A DNA stretch of 64,000 nucleotides, taken from assembly GCF_000165425.1 (NCBI RefSeq), contig NW_001799078.1, forward strand, positions 347,057 to 411,056, written 5' to 3'. Shown here in pieces: positions 24,892-38,575 of the stretch (position 1 is the first letter of the stretch; each line of letters begins with the position of its first letter). Under the pieces are notes generated by a model that was given only the letters and a program-made list of their open reading frames with translations, was not told the origin of the DNA and ran no database searches. The position numbers were made by a program, and so were the translations under genes. This DNA comes from Paramecium tetraurelia (lineage: Eukaryota; Ciliophora; Oligohymenophorea; Peniculida; Parameciidae).

Positions 24892-26679
24892 ATATATTCA
24901 AATTTCATAATATTATTAATCATCATCAAAGAACTTTAAATGTTAAATTTGAATAAATTAACTATTGCTTCTACCTAAATCCAAAACTAATGAAGTCTAA
25001 CAGAAGCTAAAATATTGTTTAAATTTAATTTATATTCTTAAAACCACAATCTAAATCAAAAATACATGAAAAACAGATCCTTCTAGAAAAATTAATGATA
25101 TTTTTATTCTTGCCATCTAAATATTTATAAATGAATTAACATATATATTACATGATTCATATATTAAGATAATCAGTTATTAATTTACATCTGAACTAAC
25201 GAGAAGATACTTGTATCTGATAAGATACATATTTTTGTATACTTACTTTTAATTTAATTCAAGTTCGAAGAAATCTTAAATTTAAACTATTCGTAGATGA
25301 ACAAAAGATTATGATGAATTTTTGATAATACATACAAATATTATGATGATTTAGTTTTCGATTCAGAAAGCGGTAAATTGATCAATGATTATTATGATTG
25401 CGTACATATTAATGATTAAGGTCTAAGATAATTTTTACCTTAGATTATTTTTTTCATCATTAAATGAATTTATTATTTATTAGTTAATAAATGTTATATA
25501 CCTTAACATATTCTTTTTATGGATTAGATAAAGCCTTTGGATTCTATTCAATATTGATTTTTATGATATAGGCTATATATTTTTACATAGTTTTAGAAAT
25601 AAATTCTCTCTTTTTTTAAAATGATTTATTGTGATCTTATATTATATCAAATTTTGTTTAGTATGGTTAAAATGTTTATATTAAATTATTATTGAGGTCT
25701 TCTAATAAAAACGATACCTATTTTATAATCGTTTTTTATTTAAAAAATGTTGCAAGTGAAGAAACTAATATAGATATCAGTTTAAGGAGATACATTTTTA
25801 TTGATTCAATCATTTAAATATAAATTATAAAGACCATTACAACACTTAAATCCTGCGTTGGAATTAATATATTTATATATTTGATTTATCAAATAATTAA
25901 TGAATTCAATTATATATTATACAATTTCTTTGATTATATCTTTCTATTTATATACTTGATTTATTAATCAAATATTTAATCTTATTGTTTTGGAATAATA
26001 AAAGATGATCATTTCCTTCAGCAAAATGTAATTACATCATTATAAAAACTGATTTTTTTTATATTCTAAACGCCTCTAAACATACAAAGAATTTATTAGA
26101 TTTAGATCTTGAGATAATTACAAATTTTGTAAACAAGCATAAAAAACTGAAATTTACCACTAATAATAAAAAATATATATGAATTTTTGATTTGTTTAGT
26201 GTGTATGGGGATAAATTTCTATAAAAAAGATCATGCTGAAAATTAATGACTATTTATATGAATTATAAAAATATCTAGTTTCAAGTGGAATTTTTAGAAT
26301 ATTTATCTCAATATCAAGAAAAACATCTTTTTTTAATAATAATTATTAGTCCAAACTTTGCATATGGTATATTCAAATGAATTATTTGAGATGTAAAATA
26401 TATATTTATTAAGAATAGTGATGTGAAAAGGGAAGATTTTATAAAATATAGAAATGATTGGTATAACAGAAGATTTAAATTCTTAAAGTATTTATTAAAT
26501 TTATGATAAAAATAAATCGTTATTGTAATAAAGAAAAATAGAATAAGAAAATATGTATCAAATACTTTTTTTTAATGAAATTTATTAATTAACGAAGAAA
26601 GTAATATAATTTAAAACACGATTTATTTAAGAAGTTTATCTAAGTATTATAATAATGTACTATTATGATTGTTAATGAA
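24892..26679. other. 1.8-kb gene-poor region
   Basis: The longest coding-poor stretch in the window. Short coding-like frames occur on the plus strand at about 25,320-25,465 (YDDLVFDSESGKLINDYY), 25,747-25,890 and 26,248-26,380, but each is bounded by TGA and none links through a plausible intron. A small nested palindrome (AGATAC, GTATCT, AGATAC) lies at 25205-25228. It may contain gene relics. Confidence 0.4.
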
Positions 26680-27104
26680 TCACTCTTTTAAAGCAAACTT
26701 TCTTAATGAGAAATTGTTTAATCTTTTCCATTATCTGAGAGTTTTTTATGCTAATTAATATTGAAATATCGAACCTTTTTCGCTTCTGGTTAATCTTTAT
26801 CTGATTGCTCTAGTTTATTTGCCTCTGAGATCAACAGGGAGTTTGCCACTTGATTTTGTGCTTGATTTAACTTAGTCGTGTCTTTATTGATTAATGACTG
26901 TTAAATATTTTGCAATTCGTTTTCTCACAAGCTGAAAATATATGGACTAAGAATTACTCCAATTCTGCCGAGCTTTTGAGCATTACCAGCTGAAACTTTG
27001 ACTGTTCTTAATTGAATGAGTTCTGACTTAAGCTTTTCTAAATCCTTAAGAAGATCCTCTGGCTTTTAATCTCTGAGTTTTCTAACCTTGAACTTTTGTG
27101 ACAT
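26680..27104 (-). CDS. RPL35: 60S ribosomal protein uL29 (RPL35)
   Basis: 124 residues after removal of introns of 26 nt (GTAATTC...TTCAG) and 24 nt (GTTCGAT...ATTAG); human uL29 has 123. The start MSQKFKVRKLRDQKPEDLL and the segments LKSELIQLRTVKVSAGN, RIAKYLTVINQQ, LPVDLRGKQTRAIRQRL and the terminal SLRKFALK align along the whole family. Removal of the second intron is supported because it restores the human spacing between the RQRL and RKFA motifs. Its donor is GTTCG rather than GTA. The protein lies at the peptide-exit tunnel of the large subunit. It is divergent from the kinase gene, with only 31 bp between start codons. Confidence 0.93.
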
Positions 27105-27135
27105 ATTTTAAAAATAGATTTAATTTTTATTAAAA

Positions 27136-28337
<1,202 letters not shown>

Positions 28338-28349
28338 TGATAAATATAA

Positions 28350-30138
28350 ATGTTTAATAATAATCCTTAAAAATACATAAACAGAAATGATATCAAGGAA
28401 ATTAAAAAGAAATTTGATTGGATTGTCATTCATTCCGTTAATAGCAAAATTCCTGGAGTTACTTTAGAGGTATTATATTTTAATATTATAGCAAGCTATG
28501 CAAATCGTGGCTTAATAAATAGATTCATCGCCTCATATATTTTCAAGATGGGTTACTAGATAAAGTCGAAGAAATGTGGCAACATGGCCTTAGATTCTAG
28601 AATTGATTGAGACATACAACTAGTAATAGGAAACAGCATTCGATAATTAAATTTATGAACAATCAAGTTTCTAATTCATCGAAGATAAGTTTATGTAATT
28701 TATTTTATTTTTCCTAAGGGTAATGAAACCATCATACTTCTAAATAACAAACTAATAAGAAAAATAAATCTTTGTCTATTACATTGAAAATATGTCATAT
28801 GTCAAATTGAAATAAGAATTCGCTATTCTAATTTTTAACAATAAAACGTTAGCTCTTATGAACATTCATAATTTCAAACCAATCCTTGTGGTTTCTGCTT
28901 AATCAATTGAAAAAACAAAGAAAAAACAGGCAGACGAGTTTATGGGTATCTTATAAAGACTTGATTAATAATAATCTAAAGACAGTTGGAAAAAATAAAT
29001 TAATTTTTACAAAAAATCAATAGAAAACTCTTTTCATTTCGAAAGATTGGACACAAATTCTTCAATGAAAGAAAGACTGGATCCCATTTTGCAATGCAAA
29101 AGAGATATAGAACACCTATAAAAGGTAGTTAATTTGAATCCCTGGGATCCACAATTAAGACCTTTAAATCCAGATCCTAAAATGCAATTAATTAGAAAAA
29201 GAGGATAATCTGAACATTCTAAACGTTACCAAGTTCTTGAATAAGAGAATTATAAATTGAATTCTTCCTTATAAGTTTAGCTAATCTGTTCAAAAGATAA
29301 TAATATTATATTAGTCTTAGAAAATCTAGTGCTATAATATTATTAATTGGAGTATGATTATAAAAATGGTGATTACTCCTTAAAAAAATGTCATGAATTC
29401 ACATTAAACGATAAAATTGATTAAATTGCCATAACTTAGAATAAATGGATTAAGTAAGATCATTGTTTAATTTTGAAATCAAAATAAATGTTAGTGTATT
29501 CTATGCCTGATTTTAAATTAGTGGATAAGATTTAGGTGGGTTAATAAGCAGATACAATGTTATCAAATAAGATTATTATAATTTGTTAATATGATGGATT
29601 ATTCAGTATAATAAAAGAGAATTTAAGGAAAAATCAATAAGAATAATTTTATTCAGTGGGTCTTTAAAAATAGGTTAAATTTAATGATCTCAAATAATCA
29701 GTTTCAAGTCTTGATTATTCAAGCAAATACTAATTTGTAATTTTTGGCAGCATGTGTACGTTGGTCAGCATTTATGACATTCGCAAAGGATAGTTTATCC
29801 ATTAATTTAGTGTTCTTAACACATCTTAATAATTTAATCAGATGAATGATAAGATTCTAAGGGTTTTTGTATTTGACTCTTAAAATCAATATCTAATTAT
29901 TTTTACATCTGGATATGTTACAATTTGGGACATTTAGAGACATAAAAAAATATAAGAATGTATGAAATAATCGCCATAAAATAAAACACAACAATAGTAT
30001 TTTTAAGGTATGTTTTTGGAACAAAGAGGAATGCTGTTATTAGGAGGATTCAATCTCTAAAGTTGGGTATCTAGAATCAACCCAATACAGATTTCGGATA
30101 CTATTTTAGATTCCAATTCATCTCCTATATACTCCTGA
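28350..30138 (+). CDS. Uncharacterised protein with WD-repeat-like C-terminal region
   Basis: 580 residues after removal of introns of 22 and 24 nt. It starts only 12 bp after the stop of the kinase gene on the same strand. The first 70 residues (EIKKKFDWIVIHSVNSKI, GVTLEQAMQIVAQ) are probably helical. The middle is charged. The carboxyl half alternates beta-type segments with WD-like endings (TLVSIYDIRKGQF, GYVTIWDIQRHKK), so a beta-propeller is likely but degenerate. No catalytic motif was seen. WD-type scaffolds are common in ciliary and RNA-processing complexes, and the sequence does not decide between them. Confidence 0.72.
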
Positions 30139-30246
30139 ATAATATTATGATATATTTATTGTATTCCATTAAATTTCAATCTTTAATTAGGTAGTAATTC
30201 TTATTTTATATAAACAGTTATTTTGGTAATTAACATAAAGATAAAC

Positions 30247-31880
30247 TCAACCTAAGTTCTACATTTGTTCTATGTTCAATCTCTTTTGAACCCAGTCTTA
30301 CCACTCGAAATAAGCCTTACCTTCCTTTTAACACTCTTTATACAGGGTTTCTGTGTTCACACTATAAATCTCATCAAAATTATCTGAGTTCATTTTCACG
30401 CATTATACTAGCTAAAATGGAATAGTTTAAATATATTTACAAGTTCAAAGAAGATGTAATATGGATCTGGGTAAGACTTCTAAATTTCAATTATTTTTGA
30501 ATTAGATCTCTTTCCAAGCTATTGCAAATACTATTACACACCAACTTATTCAATAGTTTTTGATTTTCTTTATTTGGCAACCGTGATCCTATTATTAATG
30601 TCTGAGAATTGAAATTTTGGAATCTAAGTTTTATTTAGATCTAATCTTGCTGTTTATGAAACAAATTATGAATTAGGAGCACTTTCAATTTGATTATCTT
30701 CTTAAACACTTTTGATTTTATCTCTTAAATTCTCCTTCTCAACCTAATTGACTTCAAAGGTTGAAACAACAGTATAAAGATCGCTTTCATTTTAGTTGCC
30801 TTTTTGGGTTTAATCTGATTGCTCTTACCTTTCAGAAACTTCTGGAATTTGAAATTTATATAATTATTATCTGTATGACAGTAAAGGGAGTTATAATTTA
30901 AGATTAGGTTGTGTTTATTAATAATTCGATTATTAGACTTCGCTGAATTAAGTTGCTTCTAAGTTAGTGGTGTAGGCGCTATTTTATAAATTGTAATCTT
31001 AATCATCTCCTTTTTTTTCAATTGCTTTTTCGTTTTATTTCATCTTAGTAATGTTTATTGATCTAATTTACTCCTTCAATTGATCTATTTAAATTTCATA
31101 ATCAATTACAATTTCATTTTAGATTTTGAGATCTTATTCTAATGATTATATCAGAATATCCTACTATTACTTTTGTAATTTTAATTATGAAAACTCAAAC
31201 TTCATTTATTTCAATAGTAAATTTAGTTCTTCTATTTAATCTTTATAATCATTGATCTCAATTTAATTAGCTTACAAATCTGATTTCAATTTTTGATTCA
31301 CAGCCTATAATTCTTATTAAAAATTTTGATTTTTCACTAATTATTATTCTTAAAGTTAAATAATTTCTGTTATGCTACCATTATCTATTTGGCTCCTTTG
31401 AATTCTTAAGTTTTGATTTTCTAGATTAGTGTTTTGATTCTTTAAAATTGATACTTATTGCTCCAAATCTGAAATAACATTTAATTATTCATCTATGATC
31501 TAACATTTTTCATGGTACAAGTTCTACAATAATAGACATACATTCTACCTTATACTGAAGTATTTAATCTCTTTCTTATTGCAATTCGTTTAAGAGTTGC
31601 TTTCTTTGTTTTTCTTGAAAATCATTATTTTCTTATTCATCATCCTGTTTAGCTTATAAAGTTCCTATTAAAAATAGAGAGATGTAAATTAGATTTTCGA
31701 TAACACCCTGGTCTTGATTGATTTATTCCATCATAAATTTGATCTCATCTTTGAATAATGATTAATCTTACTATTTTTTTCTTCCGATGAAGTGTCATTC
31801 ATTCTCTTTTCAAAGAAAGATTCGCTGTACATTTCTTCAATCTTCTTGATATATTCATTAATTTGCGCTAATTCGTTCAT
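30247..31880 (-). CDS. Coiled-coil protein (about 518 residues)
   Basis: Starts MNELAQINEYIKKIEEMYSE at 31880 and ends with TGA at 30247-30249. Three introns (23, 25 and 29 nt) give an in-frame 518-residue protein. Residues 40-300 are almost entirely heptad-type (KQLLNELQQERDQ, LEQQVSILKNQNTNLENQN). The next 150 residues are Ser/Gln/Asn-rich. The final 60 residues (SDNFDEIYSVNTETLYKEC, FEWQDWVQKRL) look globular or helical. No family was recognised. It is probably a structural or adaptor protein, possibly of the cytoskeleton. Confidence 0.78.
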
Positions 31881-31951
31881 TCCCTAGATTGAATTTTGGT
31901 TTTAAAAATTATAGAAAATATGCAGATATATATTATGTATAATTTCAACAA

Positions 31952-34060
31952 TCATTCTGGATAAGAATTTTATTCCGTAATAAACTTGTATAAACACTTC
32001 AGATCTAAGATCGCATCTTCATATTCATCATCTATGACCTGTAATTTGATCATCTCACAAATGGGCTAGTATTTAAACAACTCCCTTATATCTAAAATCA
32101 AATCTTCCTTATGATGGCATAAAATTGAAATCTGCTTAGCGAATATTTCAGGTGCTTCAAGCAAGAATTCATCCCTTATTATCAATTTCAACAATGGCAC
32201 TGAATTGATAATAATTTTATTGTCATCTGTGATTTGCTTCTCAAATTCATTCTCCATTTCCATACATGAAATGAAATATTATCTTATAGCCTTACATAGC
32301 AACATAATTCCTATCAACTTTTAATTGAAATCAAAGAATAACTTACCATCAACAAATTTAAAATATCTCAAAATTTCAGGAAATGCTATATCTTTACTGG
32401 ATATTTCCGACAAAAACAAAATGAATAGCTGTTTACAAAATTCTAATTATTCTATTGTTAAATCCTCATTATTTGATTTTACTATTATTTCTGAATCAAA
32501 GAACTTTGTTTTTATACAACACAACTTAGCCTTACTCCTTTCTGATGACTTTGACTACTTAATATAGGATTCCACCTTATTCATAACACTCCCAACATAT
32601 TAAGGAATGTCCTACTACTGGTTTGGTTCTCCAAAGACCTCGTCTTTATATAATTCATTCAGTTTCGATTACAAAGCCTTGAATTTTCTATCGTTTATAA
32701 CAAAACTTAATTAATCCAATTCATCTATTCTATCTAATACCAATTGAAGCACTGAATACAATACTGTCTCATCTCTATCCTCAATATTCTTATTTGAATG
32801 CTCAAAATTTAATTAGTCAAGACCCTTAAAATCTAAATAGTCAAAATCATTCATCTTCAACTATTAAGCAATAGTTTCCATGCCCTATTTGTCAACAATC
32901 AATTTCACTAGTTCCACACTCGGCAATATGTATATCCCCTATTCTTCTGGCCTATCTTAAACATTGTATCTGCTCTTTCTAAGTGACAAGTACTGAAGCA
33001 CTTCTGGTACTGGAACATCTAGCTAGACAGCAGAGAACAACAGAGTTTTAGCTGCTTTCTTAATGATTTTCTGGTGTAAAAGTTAGGCCTCACTACAACC
33101 ACCATGTTGATATTTATTCATTATTGGTCCTGTCAAAACATAATTATTTATTCTTTCTAAAAAGGCAATAATTAATTCACATTTCTTATCTGCACATTTG
33201 GCTTTGGCAGTCAGCTTATCCTTTAATTATCTTAATTTCTTTTAAAAGATGATTCCTGAACATGTTGCTATTATTTGTTCTCGATGTTATTCTCTCTTCT
33301 CATAAACAAGTTTAACCATTTCATAAATCAATTCTAATTAATCTGTATTGTAATTAGTTCTATAGTATTTGATTTAATCATCAGCACTAACATTCTCACC
33401 AACCTTTTGCCATAATTGATTAGCCAAGTCATCGCAATCTTTTAAGTACAAAGAGTAGATGTAAGTCTTCTAAAGTATTTTAAAATCTTGGAGAATCTTT
33501 GGCACTGGTACTTTTTTTTCAATGAGTATTGTCAAAGCTTGCAATATTCTTATTCTACATTATGGCCATTTATATTGGTAATCATCTCGCATCATAGTAT
33601 CCTTACCAATCTATGAGTTCTTGCTTTATTTTGATTATTTTTTGTCTTCCTATTGAAAATCATTAACCATTTATCTAATATCTTCATCATCAAAGTCTTA
33701 AATCAAAGGTATAGATTTCAGTTTCTCCAAGATCTCATTATTTTTTGTATTTTCTTTAGATCTTTTTACATTTTATTCTTTTTTATGGTGATCACTCTTT
33801 TTGATTTCAAAAGATTAGTTTTGTAAATTAATCTCTTCATTTTATATTTGAGGATATTATTTCTCAAGAATATCTTATTATTTGGCTTGCATTTTTTAGG
33901 ATTTGTTTCTTATTTTATTCCGAGACAAATCCTCTGTTTATTATCCTGATCCTTAATTTTCATAACTTGAGTCTCCATCTGAATCGGATTAAGAATTATA
34001 GTTTTAAATTTAACACTAATTTGATAAATAGTGATATAATTATTCTTTACTTTTTAACAT
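31952..34060 (-). CDS. Uncharacterised protein, about 690 residues
   Basis: Starts MLKSKEQLYHYLSNQC at 34060 and ends with TGA at 31952-31954. The frame is kept by a single unusually long intron (36 nt, GTAAG...GATAG, near 32,300). The first 150 residues are Gln/Lys-rich and probably disordered. From about residue 190 the protein is mostly helical with repeated Leu-rich segments (LELIYEMVKLVYEKREQ, CELIIAFLERINNYVL, TVLYSVLQLVLDRIDELD). It looks like a helical-repeat or all-alpha scaffold. A Cys-containing segment (KAKCADKKCELI) is present, but no zinc motif is clear. No family was recognised. It lies 71 bp upstream of the coiled-coil gene on the same strand. Confidence 0.74.
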
Positions 34061-34451
34061 GAATTTTTAAATGTGAAATTTCTATATTAATTTTAAGAAA
34101 TCTTAATAATCCTTCAATTCTGAGTAGTTTTGACTTTTAAAAACAGGCAATTGATTCGCAAGTTGTGTTGTGGAATTAAACATTAATATTTATCAATCAA
34201 ACTCACAATGTAATATTTGGCAAAATTTTACAAGGATTTGAAACATTAATCAAGATTAAAAATCAACTATATAAATGAACACAATTATATTAATTACTAA
34301 CAACATATGATCATTGATTCATAGTCTAATAATCTACATTCAGAAATTCTATTTATGACTAATTATACTGCTTTGTTGAAAACTGAGAATCTTTGGGATT
34401 ACAGAGATTAAAAATAAATTCAATAGAAACAATATATAATGGTATTATAGT
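34061..34451. other. Short intergenic region
   Basis: About 390 bp. A plus-strand frame from ATG near 34,308 stays open for about 135 codons but runs antisense into the next minus-strand gene, so it is probably a shadow frame. Nothing else seen. Confidence 0.4.
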
Positions 34452-34886
34452 TCATTTTAATATTGCTATCAGTTTTCTTAAAGGTATCTCCTCTTTTACA
34501 AACTCCTACTTTGGTTACCTATAAATTTGTGGCTATTAGTAGTTAAGAGGATCTATTCGTTCATTTTAATCTAGTAGGTTGGTTTCGAATGAAATCGTAT
34601 CGTATAATTAAAATATAGGAATACCTATGAAATCATTTTCTTTTGTTTGCTGAAACTTATTCGTTTGATTAATTTCTTAAACATTTGACTTGATTATTTT
34701 GTGAAATTGAATATTGGAACCACAGTGAGTTAGATTTGAGTAATTATTCAAAGAGATTTTTTAGAGTTTTGAAATCTCTCGCTCTTATTTTAAATTTAAT
34801 AGAACATCCTCAGAAAACAGCTAAGTAAATTGATCATTCCTCTCCTTTTATAGCCACCTAATAAAGTCTGTTTTAGCATCGTTCAT
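34452..34886 (-). CDS. Small uncharacterised protein (144 residues)
   Basis: An intronless frame from ATG at 34884-34886 to TGA at 34452-34454. It starts MNDAKTDFIRWLQKERND. The amino half is a helical, possibly coiled-coil segment (LNLKQEREISKLQKISL). The carboxyl half is Asn/Gln/Pro-rich (DPLNYQQPQIYRQPKQE). No family was recognised. Composition and strand agree with the neighbouring genes, but an intron could extend it. Confidence 0.58.
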
Positions 34887-34986
34887 TTATCCTTGTAATA
34901 TTTATGAATAAAATTATAATTATTAACATCATTTTTTAATTCTTAAATATTCTAATAGAATATTATAAAAATATTATGAAGTCTAG

Positions 34987-36775
34987 TCAAAAGTTTAAGG
35001 ATTAATAAAAATATTCACAATAATCTTTAAATTAAATTTAAAGATCCTTATAACCTGGCTATTCATAGAGTGGTCGCATTTCCTCATTCGAACCCAAGCC
35101 AAGAATGCAACAATGTTTGGTTGGTTGATATTTCGGATGCTTGTCATCAATACTTACGGCTACATCGATATAATTTTACTAAGTGAAATCACAATAGATT
35201 ATTTGTTTTTGCTATAAGATAATGATCAAAGATATACATTAAAGATTGAATCTGGATTTTCGTATATAGGAAGACTAATAAAATGATCAATGAATAATTA
35301 ATGCAATAGGGTAACAAAGATTTTCATTGCCTCCTTATAATTGGGGATTTTAGAATATTAGGAATACCATTCATGAATGAGGATAACTCGCTAGACAAGT
35401 ATTTAGATATAAACATAATCCATTTGAATCATCTTTGTTACTTCCACATTAATTTATCTAAGTAATTTAAACCATTTACCCCATTGTAACATTTGGTCTT
35501 AATTCCACCCTATCAGTTACAAACTATGGGTGACCAGGCAATAAATAACCCCCTGGAGTTGATATTTTCTTAATAAACTGTTTATGTTCGTCTGTCATAG
35601 AACTCTTAGTCATAAATGGTATTTTCTTAAAAAGAACAGTTATTATGGAAAATATTAATTTAGATTTGATATCAACTTCTTATTTATCGAAAATATTCCA
35701 ATTTTTAGTTAAATACTTGTTTTTATTGCATTCAACAACAAACAAAACAAAAACTTCTTTGTAGTTCTATTTAATTTGATAAATCAATTACAAATTCATG
35801 ATCGAATTTATCAATTAATTACTATGCTTCAGTATTGTAATACTCTTGTCTTCGTTGTAGCCAAACTCTTTTCAAATATTTTCTAAGCACTAAACCAATT
35901 CTAAAATACCAAAATACTCCAGATAGCTTTCTCCTCAATTTGAGTTTCTCTTCTTCTGTAAAGATCTTTTTTTAATTATTCTTTCCTTTTCCTTTCCCCT
36001 ACTATCTTATATTGTAACTTATCTAACTATCATTAATAGAGACTCTACTATTTGTTCTCTGGTGATCTGAATAATCTTAGTCTCTAATCCTGTGATGATC
36101 TCTATCTTTTATTTATTTCTTATCTTTATTCCTCTTGTAACGTTATCTATCATCATAATGTCTTCTTCCATCCAAATTTGAATGATGTCTATGTTACCTG
36201 CTTCTGTCATCTTGATCATCAGTATATTAACTTGGGTAAGAATCTTTTCTCTATCTATTTGGATCCCTTAAGTGGTTATTACCTTTCTAAAGCATCTCCA
36301 GAACTATTTTTTTGTAAGGGTCATCCTGATTGGATTATTATTATTATGGATATGGATACATAAATGGCGGAGGCATAGGAAAGTATGGATTCATGAACAT
36401 ATATGGAGGCATCATTGGCTGCACTTATTATTGTTATTGTGGCGGACCAGGTAAATATTGTGGAATTATAATTGGATGTTGAACAGGTTGTTTTGGACCT
36501 TATTCAATATTATTTATTTGTCTCCTCAGAGTTTTTACTTCCTCTAGCAACTGCAAAGTGACTTCATCCTTCTCTGGGTTAGGTTATATAACAGATTGAT
36601 TGAATTGAGGCCTGTAGGATTGCTCTGTTTTAGACTCCTTTACTAGATTAACAAGTTCTTTTATAGTGTCTTTCTATTGTTCCAGTTTTCTTCTTAAATC
36701 TTGAATCTATTTGGAATCTCTAAAACTCTTGTTTTCCAGCTCGGGTAATACAAGACGATTTGGTGTTTTGGACAT
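34987..36775 (-). CDS. Uncharacterised protein with Pro/Gln/Met-rich and Arg/Asp-rich regions (571 residues)
   Basis: Starts MSKTPNRLVLPELENK at 36775; introns of 25, 22 and 26 nt. The layout is a short coiled coil (IQDLRRKLEQQKDTIKELV), then a low-complexity Pro/Gln/Met/Tyr stretch at about residues 110-150 (QPMMPPYMFMNPYFPMPPP), then an Arg/Asp/His-rich stretch (RDHHRIRDQDYSDHQR). A long folded region follows (LRRKLSGVFWYFRIGLVLRK, ISTPGGYLLPGHPQF, NVEVTKMIQMDYVYIQI, VSIDDKHPKYQPTKHCCIL). No family was recognised. An upstream minus-strand frame starting at 36914 (MSKLNQEAIMVKANPHRC) could be an extra first exon if a 37-nt intron is allowed. Confidence 0.74.
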
Positions 36776-37147
36776 TAATTGAAAAATTATTACAAATAGT
36801 TTTAAATATTTCTTCATAAAATTGTTATAAGTGAAATATGAAATATACTAATTCTGATGTACATCTGTGTGGATTTGCTTTAACCATGATTGCCTCTTGA
36901 TTTAGTTTAGACATTGCAATTTGAAATACAAATTTCCAACTAGTTTTTAGACAATTTAATAAAGGAAGTTACCAACAAATACACTTAAATTATAAGGGCT
37001 TAAAATAAAGGAAACCCAAGGAGTAAGAACGATAAGAATTATGTTTTTAGATTGAAAGGAGATTTTTTCTCTTTAATAATATTCTTATGCTGAAAACTTT
37101 AAAAGTGTTATAAAAAAACTTGAATCATAAAAGAAAAGCTATGTTAT
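36776..37147. other. Intergenic region with candidate extra exons
   Basis: Holds the possible upstream minus-strand exon at about 36,849-36,914 and, on the plus strand, several competing open frames leading into the next gene (for example FEIQISNQFLDNLIKEV in one frame and ERRFFLFNNILMLKTLKV in another). I cannot tell which, if any, are real. Confidence 0.35.
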
Positions 37148-37573
37148 ATGTTAGATAATTTGATATTTTTGGGTGAAGATTTTATGAGTTGGGTTAAAAT
37201 TCTTTGTAAATGGAGAGAGTTTTAGATTGAAGGAATTAGATAGAGGGTAGTATGGGTAGAGGAAACTTTGTTAAGTAGATAGTAAGAATAACTAAAACTT
37301 AGAAATCTATACATATAAAAACGGATTTCATATTAAAATACAGCGAGATAGGAATTGTTATATCAAGTATATGAAAGCAACAGGTTAAAACTAGAGTTAC
37401 TTTATAAAATGCTTTCTAAACTGATGTAAAATTACGATATGGATAAAATTTGTTGCGTGATTATCTATTTATATAAGGACTAAAAACAACAGAAAGGTCT
37501 TGCTTAAGATATTCAACTACTTAGAACAATGAATAAATTTTATTATTATTAGTCTATTAAAAATCATTACTGA
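37148..37573 (+). CDS. Small uncharacterised protein or last exon of a longer gene (141 residues)
   Basis: The frame from ATG at 37148 (MLDNLIFLGEDFMSWVKIL) to TGA at 37571-37573 has no intron. The protein is basic and helical (VVWVEETLLSRQQEQLKLRN, LEYKLLYKMLSKLMQ-type segments). The same frame upstream is closed by TGA, but splicing of GTTAGATAAT...GTGAAG could join it to upstream plus-strand sequence, so the start is uncertain. No family was recognised. It is convergent with nothing and is followed by the 37765 gene on the same strand. Confidence 0.48.
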
Positions 37574-37764
37574 TATTCTACTTAGGGATCTAATACTGTG
37601 GTATGAGGTTAAGTTAGCTTTTTAACTCTATCATATCTCAGTACTTTGCTTTAAACCAGAAGTCCAGTTAATTGAGAACTCAATGTTAATTATCAATCTG
37701 ATAAGTGATTAATCGTTCAAAAAGCACAACTGTTGAACATTATTATTAATTATATTATTAACAG

Positions 37765-38346
37765 ATGAACTTCAATTAATTGGTATTCCCAACATAAAAC
37801 AAATCTCAAAAATCATTAAATTCTCATCAATAAAACTCCAACAATTCAAACAAAAAAACAATATCAAATACTCCTCTCCTATCTAAGCATCCTACAACAA
37901 ATAAGATCAACAATAGGGACGATATCAAAAATAAGGAAAAATTCTTAGATCTTAAAAATTTAAAGACTCCAATAACAAAATAAATCTCCCTTGACACAGA
38001 ACCCTAGTACTTTAAGGGAAAGAGACCTTCAGCATAAACTATCTCGAATGATGTAGAAAAGGCTAAATTTCTTTAAATTTAAACAACAAGAACTGTGCGC
38101 ACTAGTTAGATTGATCGAAATAATACAATGAAAATACAAGAAACACACTAAATATCAACAGAATAGAGGAATAAAAATTACTTCAAAAGCGATTGCATTA
38201 ATAATGACAAGATCTTAGATTTGCTATTATTGAATACGTAAGAATTGAAAGGCATTTTCCAGAAGGAGAAAGAACCACCACAAAGAGCAAAGCCAAGAAT
38301 AAACAATGTTAAAGGTTTTCCATCCGATTTCTTTTCTTTATTGTGA
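37765..38346 (+). CDS. Uncharacterised Ser/Asn/Lys-rich protein (193 residues)
   Basis: An intronless frame from ATG at 37765 to TGA at 38344-38346. The first 110 residues are low-complexity, rich in Asn, Ser, Gln and Lys. A more structured end follows (NNDKILDLLLLNTQELKGIF, then FPSDFFSLL). The composition and the hydrophilic-to-hydrophobic gradient suggest a soluble, partly disordered protein. No family or localisation signal was recognised. Confidence 0.62.
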
Positions 38347-38575
38347 ATTTTACAAATCATCAAATTTTGATTAAATATTCAAAAATACTAATTATTGAAT
38401 ATGTTTCTCTTTAATTTATCTAGATACAATATTAATAAGTTTCATCTTCTAATATAATTAGTATATTATTTGATAAATATTCTAATTTTATATTATATAG
38501 AGAATAATCAACAAATATTGTAATACTCTTTTCTTAATCTAACAGCTCGCATTCAGATGGAATAGAAACCTAGTT

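Noticed and set aside
34308-34720. Plus-strand frame of about 135 codons
   Set aside because: Mostly antisense to the 144-residue minus-strand gene, which has better coding character; kept only as a remark.
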